In this document: piece after piece, positions 44,801 through 50,710 of the stretch
Layout: each line of letters begins with the position of its first letter
Numbering within the stretch: the stretch's first letter is position 1
Assembly (NCBI GenBank): GCA_046328715.1
Contig: JAXLWB010000001.1
Location: 1 to 64,000 of the forward strand
From: JAXLWB01 sp046328715
GTDB taxonomy: Bacteria > Chloroflexota > Anaerolineae > Caldilineales > Caldilineaceae
DNA length: 64,000 nt
Direction: 5' to 3'
Made by a program: the position numbers and the translations under genes
The notes under the pieces: generated by a model
What the model was told of the DNA's origin: nothing
Database searches by the model: none
Seen by the model: the letters and a program-made list of their open reading frames with translations, nothing else

Positions 44801-46222
44801 AACGGTGTCGTTGATCGGTGTTACGACGACGGTTGTGGCCATTGATCCTGCTGTAATCGTGAAGGGTTTGTTCACCAAAGCGGTGTAATCTTGTCCGGCA
44901 ATTGCACTGTCATTGCTGGTACTGACCACCCCAGTGACATCGACCCCGCTAACAGCATCCAAGGTCACGTTAAAGGCAAGAATGCCATTTTCACTGTTGC
45001 TAACATTGACAATCGAGACAACAGGTGGAAGATCATCGTTGAGGATGGTTCCGATATTACTGCTTTTAATGATAACTGCGTTGACGACGTTACTGACGCT
45101 CAAGGTAAAAGCTTCTGTGCGCTCAAACATCGTTTCATTGTTGACTGCAACTAGTACGGTTGTCTCGGTGAGACCGGAGGGAATCGTAAAAATCTTGTTT
45201 GTTAATGCGACGTAGTCACTGTTTGACTTGGCGGTTCCGTTGCTAGTTGCGGCGAGACCGGTCACATCCAAGCCACTCGGTGCATCGATTGTGATCGAAA
45301 AGCTAATAACGCCACTTGCTTCAGTCTCGGTAACTGCTCGGACTGTTAGGTTGGGCGGTGAATCGTTGTCGATAATGGTCACCTGTGCCAAATCGTCTTC
45401 GAGTAATACCGAGGCATCGGAAAGCGCAACGACAAATTGTTCGTTCGCTTCATCGAGCAGATCTTCGAGAATCGATATTGTTGCTGTGGCAGTCACCTGG
45501 CCACTGGCGAAGGTGATCACTTCACTTTTGTCGACGTAATCGAGGTTGGCGTTGGCCGTATCCTCTTGTGTTTGTACTGTGACAGTCGTGTCACTTGCTT
45601 CGGGTGCACTCAGCGTCAACAAAAGCTTCGCTGTACCTGCTCCTTCGTTGACGGAAGCATCGGCAATAGCAATCCCGGGCATCGAGTCGTTGTCGATAAT
45701 CTGCCCATACGCCCAACCCTGCCCCTTAACTGGGCTTGTGGTGGCATTACTTAGTTGGGTGATGGAAAGTTTGAAGGTCTCGGTAATTTCTCGAAAGTTA
45801 TCATCTATCAGATCTACATAGATCACGGTTTCCGTGGAACCTGCGGTAATGGTGAAAGGTTGGTTGGCAAGCGCTGTATAGTCGGCAGGTGCCGTGGCGG
45901 TGACATTTACTGTTGAAACTTTCCCCGTGACGGTGTTTGAGGCCGGTGTGTTGAGAGAAATCACAAAGGCGATCAGGCCAAACGCTTCTTCGCCTTCTTG
46001 GTCTTCGATACTGACTGCCGGTGGCGTAACAACCGCAGCAACGGATGCCGCAGAGGTCGCAAAGCCGTACTCCATGGGCTGAGAGGTCACATTTTCTCTG
46101 GCCGCCTCGGCTGCATAAACAGTGGTAAAGGCCAGCGACATCAAGAAAAGTATGGCGACAACAGACATTACAAGCTTCCACAGCAAGTTAGCATGAATTT
46201 GTTTGGTTTCGGTTGCGATCAT
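41867..46222 (-). CDS. Giant secreted Calx-beta repeat protein
   Basis: 1451 residues, GGAG seven bases before the ATG. The signal peptide (KLVMSVVAILFLMSLAFTTV, then YAAEA) is followed by ten Calx-beta units of about 110 residues. Each has the pattern D-Y-x-A-L-x-x-x-P-F-T-I-x-x-G, V-x-x-x-x-D-x-x-x-D-E-x-x-E-x-F and a closing [IL]-x-[DN]-[DN]-D. The acidic loops should bind several Ca2+ ions per unit and make a stiff rod. Residues about 1180-1400 hold a different part, including an SdrD-B-like domain (IRLQSYDDRSKNRQYDAADA; GALNWSFRQPGTYAVCATNW). It ends RLFLPTIVR. It is a likely surface adhesin or matrix protein, divergent from the DUF5666 gene. Confidence 0.9.
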   Translation of the reverse strand: MIATETKQIHANLLWKLVMSVVAILFLMSLAFTTVYAAEAARENVTSQPMEYGFATSAASVAAVVTPPAVSIEDQEGEEAFGLIAFVISLNTPASNTVTGKVSTVNVTATAPADYTALANQPFTITAGSTETVIYVDLIDDNFREITETFKLSITQLSNATTSPVKGQGWAYGQIIDNDSMPGIAIADASVNEGAGTAKLLLTLSAPEASDTTVTVQTQEDTANANLDYVDKSEVITFASGQVTATATISILEDLLDEANEQFVVALSDASVLLEDDLAQVTIIDNDSPPNLTVRAVTETEASGVISFSITIDAPSGLDVTGLAATSNGTAKSNSDYVALTNKIFTIPSGLTETTVLVAVNNETMFERTEAFTLSVSNVVNAVIIKSSNIGTILNDDLPPVVSIVNVSNSENGILAFNVTLDAVSGVDVTGVVSTSNDSAIAGQDYTALVNKPFTITAGSMATTVVVTPINDTVDEPDETFLAAVGNLVDGTPGNLVATGTIIDNDPPATLLIQDAFADEAAGVMTFTLLLDTVSSFDIYGILNSIDVSALDSEDYQAVLLRPFTITAGSLSTQVAVTIYDDALDEDDELFRLAAVNVENASEPYVEGLGTILDNDLMPTITLTSTIFAESDSGTITLTLNTPSGRVVSGTLATSDGSATATRDYGPLNNTLFSIQEGEMQTTVEFYIINDTTDEYDETFQASLASLNNAIEGNSLVTITLTDDDAPPTISVMNSSAKEAQGPIQIPVQISQASGKPITGTLSTSNGAAIASSDYTALISKPFTLTAGVTETLVSLAILDDALDENDENINITLNSANNATIATSAAIAVILDDDPAPNVTIANSSAVEASDLMTFTVSLSARSALNVTGVVSTSGDSASSNGDFVALNNQPFTIPAGATSTVISVTINDDGTDEYNELFSLSLSNLVNGQGANTTAIGTIVDDDQPATVSLSSATAVESAQVVTFSVTISPASGKEIQLLLNTVDDSAFAGQDYTQQSNKLITIAAGVTNQTISIPINNDNNDELDETFKLNVSVVDATAALLATTTVTGTITDDDPPPTVTVADVTASETSDALVFTIRLSAASSFTITGTIDTSNGTATAGADYTALNSYPFAFTIGSAQTSISVTLENDYLSESTESFTFTIASISGASLQDGVAIGTISDDDSVGSGTLTIEVDVAPKSIQNFKFVPSFDSEFFLDDEDSALQSDIYTKRKSFTLAAGSYQVLPVTPYSYFLMNIICTVNGTEIKHDSTPQLPVLGSGQVVLCTFVNQRGVTIRLQSYDDRSKNRQYDAADALLAGVTTALYLPPEVTPVLTQTTGSSGALNWSFRQPGTYAVCATNWPTATPLMAQPTLSDSLYHVPCYRFNLDPGTIAAVYFGFRIDDGTVHAAVEGTNQIAALPGTGSMEEGVFFTQVADVADDMQGYDGTNGPEDESGSDGTIRLFLPTIVR

Positions 46223-46384
46223 TTAGGTCTCCGCACCTGATATCTCATATTACACATGCGTCGAAGCACACTGGGAAGTGAAGGCCGATTTATCTCTCAA
46301 GTGTGTAACATGACGTTTTATTTCTCGTATTTACGATCATCTAAAGATCTTACCTTGATATTGAGTAATTTGTTATTTACAAAT

Positions 46385-46446
46385 AGATTACATATCTGAA
46401 ACTGCTGCGAAAAAATGTATTTTCCTGCTGATCTCGCTGCTCTAAT
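46385..46446 (+). promoter_or_regulatory. Upstream block conserved between the two DUF5666 genes, copy 1
   Basis: Three blocks, agattacatatct (46385-46397), aatgtatttt (46414-46423) and tgctctaat (46438-46446), recur in the same order upstream of the second gene (48511-48560). The duplicated word set is likely a shared promoter/operator. The whole 46223-46611 gap also holds the promoter of the divergent Calx-beta gene; no other element was seen. Confidence 0.55.
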
Positions 46447-46611
46447 GGATATCAATAAACGCTTCGGCAACAAATTTGAAATGACGTAACAGAGATACGT
46501 TATGGAACGCAATGGAGCGTTCTCAAATTTTACTGAGCGGGCGAAATGAAAATTTCGCATGTAGTTTCAACCCCATCATCATGTCAAGGTAGTCTGTCTG
46601 TAGAGGAAAAT

Positions 46612-48375
46612 ATGTTGAACACACAAAAGCAAAAAGGGTCTCTTTCAAATGTCTGGATCTATGCTGCCATGTTTGTCATCCTGGCGGTGTTGTTGGTGAA
46701 TTATCAGTATGTCTATGCCGCAAAGAACGGCACTGGAAATTGGCGTGGCACTGTCTCGTCCCGACCCGAGGGTGGGTTTGTCGGTACGTGGACCGTCGGC
46801 GGCAAGAATTTTGAAGCGGATGGCAATACGCAGATTGATCAACAGCATGGCGCACTTGAGGTTGGAAGCTGTGCACAGGTGGATTATGAAAATGTGGGTG
46901 ATGTCGTAAAGGCACTTCGTATTCAGAGCAAAGAGGCCGCTGACTGCAACGAAACTGCGACAGCCACAGCCTCGCCTGAGCCAAGTGAAACCGAAACGCC
47001 TGAAGGGACCGCAACACCTGAACCGACGGAAACTGAAACACCTGAAGGAACCTCGACGGCAGAACCTACGGAATCAGAGACTCCGGAGCCCAGCGAGACG
47101 CCAGTCTGTTCCTCCCATGGCGGCGATGACCAAACTCGCCACGACGGCGGCGATAGTGATTGCAAGACTGTTGGTCTGATCACTAGCCTGCCTGCCGATG
47201 GACTGCTCGGAGTTTGGGGCATTGGTACGCTGACCTATACTGTCAACAGTGACACCGAACTGGAAAGCGAACATGGCACCTTTGCCGAAAACGCCTGTGT
47301 CAAGGTGGAATATGTCCAGACTGCCAATGAACGAGTTGCCACACAGATTCAAACTGAACATTCGTATCGCTGTGGCAAAAATACGGACGATCACGGTCGA
47401 CATGGCAGCGATCTGTACGGCGTAATTGAAAGTTTCCCAGCTGATCTGATCGGTGTCTGGCAAGTCGGTTCGATCACCTTCACTACCGATATCAGCACGA
47501 CCTTTGTGCAAGAGCATGGCGCTTTCACTGTAGGCATGGTGGTCGAAGTCAAGTTCTGGACCGACATCGATGGCATTAACTACGCCACAAAAGTCGAAGC
47601 CAAGTACAAACGAGAAGATGACGGTGAAGATCACAACGGCGATGGCTCACACGATGGAGCGGAAGGGATGGCCGCTGGCAAGGTCATTACGATGCCAGAG
47701 AACCGTATCGGCGTATGGGTCATCGGTGGTATTGAGTACACTGTGAACAGTGATACTGAATTTGAAGAAGAACATGGCGAACTAAAGGTCAATGCGGTTG
47801 TACGGGTTCGCTATCACGAAAACAGCGCAGGAGCGCGCATCGCTGACAACATCAAAGCGCTTGCGAATGCTGGTCAACCCAACCCTGGCGAAGATGCGCA
47901 TCTGGCTGGCTCGGTGGATGTGATGCCGTCAACTGGGCTCAGCGGCACCTGGCAGATTGCTGGCGTGACCTTTGAGACCGATGCCAACACCCACTTTGAT
48001 GAAGAAAATAGTGTACTCGCTGTAGGTTCCTACGTAGAGGTCGAATACAAAGTCAAGGATGGCGTCAACCTGATCATTGAGCTGAAAACCCAAGTGCCTC
48101 CTGGGGCTGGCGACAAGGACGATGCAGGTGAGATCGAGAAGAACGATGACAGCCTGAGTGCTGCTGGTGCCGATGCCGTGACTACTTGGATCGTCGGTGG
48201 TAAGAGCTATGTTGTCACCACGGGTACTGTGCTCAACACCAGTACAGGCTCGCTCGCTGTGGGTAGCACCGCTGTGGTCAATAGCTACACTGCAGCCGAT
48301 GGCACCCAGGTAGCGACCCGCATTCAAGGGGTGACCTTGAATAACCGACTTTTCCTGCCCGTTTTGACCCGCTAA
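46612..48375 (+). CDS. Secreted protein of six DUF5666 repeats, paralogue 1
   Basis: 587 residues from the ATG at 46612, which has AGAGGAAAAT upstream; an earlier ATG at 46546 lacks a site. A signal anchor (VWIYAAMFVILAVLLVNYQY, VYA) leads to six DUF5666 units of about 65 residues, each reading G-x-[VI]-x-S-x-P-x-x-x-x-G-x-W-x-[VI]-G, then a T-x-F/I-x-x-x-x-G position and VG-x-x-V-x-V. A Thr/Glu/Pro linker (ETETPEGTATPEPTETETPE) splits unit 1 from 2. Linkers between later units are His/Asp-rich (DDHGRHGSDLYG; GDGSHDGAEGM). It ends NRLFLPVLTR. The next gene is a tandem paralogue. Function is unknown. Confidence 0.85.
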   Translation: MLNTQKQKGSLSNVWIYAAMFVILAVLLVNYQYVYAAKNGTGNWRGTVSSRPEGGFVGTWTVGGKNFEADGNTQIDQQHGALEVGSCAQVDYENVGDVVKALRIQSKEAADCNETATATASPEPSETETPEGTATPEPTETETPEGTSTAEPTESETPEPSETPVCSSHGGDDQTRHDGGDSDCKTVGLITSLPADGLLGVWGIGTLTYTVNSDTELESEHGTFAENACVKVEYVQTANERVATQIQTEHSYRCGKNTDDHGRHGSDLYGVIESFPADLIGVWQVGSITFTTDISTTFVQEHGAFTVGMVVEVKFWTDIDGINYATKVEAKYKREDDGEDHNGDGSHDGAEGMAAGKVITMPENRIGVWVIGGIEYTVNSDTEFEEEHGELKVNAVVRVRYHENSAGARIADNIKALANAGQPNPGEDAHLAGSVDVMPSTGLSGTWQIAGVTFETDANTHFDEENSVLAVGSYVEVEYKVKDGVNLIIELKTQVPPGAGDKDDAGEIEKNDDSLSAAGADAVTTWIVGGKSYVVTTGTVLNTSTGSLAVGSTAVVNSYTAADGTQVATRIQGVTLNNRLFLPVLTR

Positions 48376-48390
48376 TCTGTGATTTACTTA

Positions 48391-48432
48391 GGCAATAAAA
48401 AGGCCAGCCCGTCGGCTGGCCTTTTTATTGCC
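48391..48432 (+). terminator. Strong Rho-independent terminator between DUF5666 paralogues
   Basis: ggcaataaaaaggccagcc (48391-48409) pairs exactly with ggctggcctttttattgcc (48414-48432), a 19-bp stem with a four-base loop. The paralogues are therefore separate units, each with its own upstream block. Confidence 0.92.
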
Positions 48433-48510
48433 TGAAAGTAGCCCTCGCCTAGAAATATTACAAAATTCTGACGATATGGCTTGCAAGTGCCTGATTTTGT
48501 GCTTAAGTAT

Positions 48511-48560
48511 AGATTACATCTCTATGCAATGTATTTTTCTGTTGCCTAAAATGCTCTAAT
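48511..48560 (+). promoter_or_regulatory. Upstream block conserved between the two DUF5666 genes, copy 2
   Basis: agattacatctct (48511-48523), aatgtatttt (48528-48537) and tgctctaat (48552-48560) repeat the blocks at 46385-46446 in the same order, with a shorter first spacer. The start codon follows about 125 bases later, against about 165 in copy 1. Confidence 0.55.
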
Positions 48561-48683
48561 AGGTAGCGAAAGAAATTCTTTCCCTTTTTGTGCCAGCTCG
48601 AACAAAAGAAATAAGCAAGGAGCTACTTTTGTCTTTGCCTTTCTGAGCATTGATTGTAAGCCTTATAGAATTCTGGAGGAAAA

Positions 48684-50339
48684 ATGGTAGACACACAAAC
48701 AAGTAAACGAATTCCGTGGAGTGCAGTAGCGTTGGCTGTCATCTTGGCCGTTTTCACGCTACTCATGGTCAGCCGCAACTTTGTCCAGGCCTCGGACGGT
48801 CATGGTTCGGAATGGCGTGGCATCGTTCAATCGAAGCCAGCTGAAGGTCGTTTGGGAACTTGGAAGATCGGTGGAAAGTTCTTTGAAGTGACGATGCGCA
48901 CCCGGTTCGATCAAGAAAATGGTTTGCTTTCCGTCAATTCCTGCGCCCAGGTCGAATATCGAAAAGTGGGTGATGTAAATCAAGCATTGCAGATCGAGAG
49001 CAAGCATGCTCGAGGCTGCCCTGGCGCTACCATTCCTCCTACACCCCAACCGACACCCGCTCCAGTCTGTGGCGATGATGTCAGCGCCTTGCAAGATGGT
49101 AACGGCAAGGAGTGCAAGGTAGTGGGTCACCTCACTGCACTGCCCGATCAAGGTTTTGTGGGAACTTGGGGCATTGACGACGTCAACTACACCGTCAATC
49201 TCGATACAAAACTGCGCACGGCACATGGCATGTTTGTTCTGGATGCCTGTGTGGTGGCTCAATACAAAGAGCAGAATTCCGAGAACATCATTAAGGAAAT
49301 CCAGACCACTAATGCCTATCGCTGTGATGGTGACACCGATAATCAGGGACGTCACGAAGCCGAACTCTACGGCATCATCGAAAGCTTCCCGCTTTCTTCC
49401 ACAGGTGTTCTCACTGGTGAATGGACGATTGGCGGCAAGCTCTTCGTAGCCAACAACAATACCCAATTCGTGCAGGAAAAGGTGGACTTTGCTGAAGGCG
49501 TTGTGGTCAAGGTCAAGTTCTGGACCGACGTCAATGGTGTCAACTATGCCCTGAAGATCGAAAGCAAGTTCCGCCCGCAGGGAGATGGCGAAGATCATGA
49601 TCATCATGGTTCACACGATGGAGCAGAAGGCATGGCCGTCGGTAAAGTCATCACGATGTCAGAAAGTCAGATTGGTGTCTGGGTCATCGGCGATGTGGAA
49701 TACACGGTTACCGATAAGACCGAGCTAAAGGAACAGCGTGGTGCAATTGATGCTGGTACCTTGGTACGTGTCCGCTACCATCTCGACAGCAACGGTGGAC
49801 GCGTTGCCGATATGATCAAGACAATCGTTCCCGCCGGCCAACCGAGCGAATACGAAAATGCACATTTGGTCGGTAGCGTGGAAGTGATGCCAACGGATGG
49901 TTTCAGTGGCACCTGGAAGATTTCCAATGTCAGCTTCGAGGCCAACGCCGATTCTCGCTTTGTCGAAGACCGTGGTGTGTTGGCAGTAGGCTCGTATGTC
50001 CGTGTGGAATATGTGGTGGTTGATGGCGTCAACGTGATTGTCGAAGTCAAGACGCTCTGCCCGCCCGGTGCTGGTGACAAAGACGACACAGGCACGATTG
50101 AGCAGAACGATGATGGACTTGTTGCAGCCGGTGTTGCCGCCAGCGGCACTTGGGTGATCGGCGGCCAGACCTACATCGTCACCGACGGCACCATTCTCGA
50201 CAGCGGTGCTTCCTCGTTGGATGTCGGCAGCACCGTCAAGGTCAACAGCTACACTGCCGCCGATGGTTCACTCGTCGCCACCAAGATTCAAGGCGTCGAG
50301 GCCACCCTTAAGGTCTACCTCCCGGCTGTGAGCCGCTAA
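48684..50339 (+). CDS. Secreted protein of six DUF5666 repeats, paralogue 2
   Basis: 551 residues, ATG with GGAGG seven bases upstream. The layout matches the preceding gene: a signal anchor (AVALAVILAVFTLLMVSRNF), a first DUF5666 unit, a Pro/Thr linker (TIPPTPQPTPAPVCGDD), then five more units. The His/Asp linkers are conserved (DTDNQGRHEAELYG; GDGEDHDHHGSHDGAEG), as are Cys positions in units 1 and 2 (SCAQVEYR...CPG; ACVVAQYK...YRCDG), which suggests disulfides and metal binding. The end reads KVYLPAVSR. The pair probably arose by tandem duplication including the promoter block. A terminator hairpin follows. Confidence 0.85.
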   Translation: MVDTQTSKRIPWSAVALAVILAVFTLLMVSRNFVQASDGHGSEWRGIVQSKPAEGRLGTWKIGGKFFEVTMRTRFDQENGLLSVNSCAQVEYRKVGDVNQALQIESKHARGCPGATIPPTPQPTPAPVCGDDVSALQDGNGKECKVVGHLTALPDQGFVGTWGIDDVNYTVNLDTKLRTAHGMFVLDACVVAQYKEQNSENIIKEIQTTNAYRCDGDTDNQGRHEAELYGIIESFPLSSTGVLTGEWTIGGKLFVANNNTQFVQEKVDFAEGVVVKVKFWTDVNGVNYALKIESKFRPQGDGEDHDHHGSHDGAEGMAVGKVITMSESQIGVWVIGDVEYTVTDKTELKEQRGAIDAGTLVRVRYHLDSNGGRVADMIKTIVPAGQPSEYENAHLVGSVEVMPTDGFSGTWKISNVSFEANADSRFVEDRGVLAVGSYVRVEYVVVDGVNVIVEVKTLCPPGAGDKDDTGTIEQNDDGLVAAGVAASGTWVIGGQTYIVTDGTILDSGASSLDVGSTVKVNSYTAADGSLVATKIQGVEATLKVYLPAVSR

Positions 50340-50379
50340 GGGACAGAGCAGTAGATAGTACTAAGTAGTGGAATTGATG

Positions 50380-50420
50380 GGGTGACAAGGTGAATAGAAT
50401 CACTTTGTCACCCTGTTTTT
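50380..50420 (+). terminator. Rho-independent terminator after DUF5666 paralogue 2
   Basis: gggtgacaaggtg (50380-50392) pairs with cactttgtcaccc (50401-50413) through one G-U pair, followed by tgttttt. Confidence 0.85.
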
Positions 50421-50517
50421 ATTGTAGATGGCCCCATGTATACCGCTTCAGCATCTCCACAAGGTCGTTTGCCTCTTGAATACGGTTGAAATAGCCGATA
50501 CCGACTCCACAATCTAT
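50419..50517 (-). pseudogene. C-terminal remnant of a class-V aminotransferase/cysteine-desulfurase-like gene
   Basis: The minus-strand frame ends DCGVGIGYFNRIQEANDLVE-MLKRYTWGHLQ-stop. The segment resembles the last helix and strand of class-V aminotransferases (R-V-G-x-x-Y-x-N-T-x-x-E-I-D-x-L-x-x-x-L). Only about 32 residues match; the residues before them (50518-50652) look random. It is most likely the relic of a gene lost by deletion. Confidence 0.4.
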
Positions 50518-50622
50518 GATACCCTCCCCCCTTTTATGAAAATTTGGCATTTTGAGGTATAATTCACAAACTTTGATGAGAAATTTGGGACGGGTAAATC
50601 GATAAATGGTTGACCGAATGAT

Positions 50623-50678
50623 AAAGTGACAGGGCTTGAAGACCCTGATCACCTTGTCACTCTGTCACTTTGTCACCC
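50623..50678. repeat. TGTCACT-type short tandem and inverted repeat before gyrA
   Basis: accttgtcactctgtcactttgtcacc is three direct copies of a seven- to nine-base word. aaagtgacag (50623-50632) pairs exactly with ctgtcacttt (50662-50671). The same word forms the stem of the terminator at 50380-50413, so these sequences share a local repeat family. Confidence 0.5.
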
Positions 50679-50710
50679 CCTCCCCTTACTTTACGGCGGA
50701 GATTCTTCGC

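Noticed and set aside
46504..46530. GGAAC word before the DUF5666 gene as an ECF -35 box
   Set aside because: It is not present before the second paralogue or the other genes of the locus and no matching -10 was found.
50636..50710. Upstream start for gyrA giving a 25-residue extension
   Set aside because: The extension is translated from the TGTCACT repeat and is unlike GyrA; the ATG at 50711 is better.
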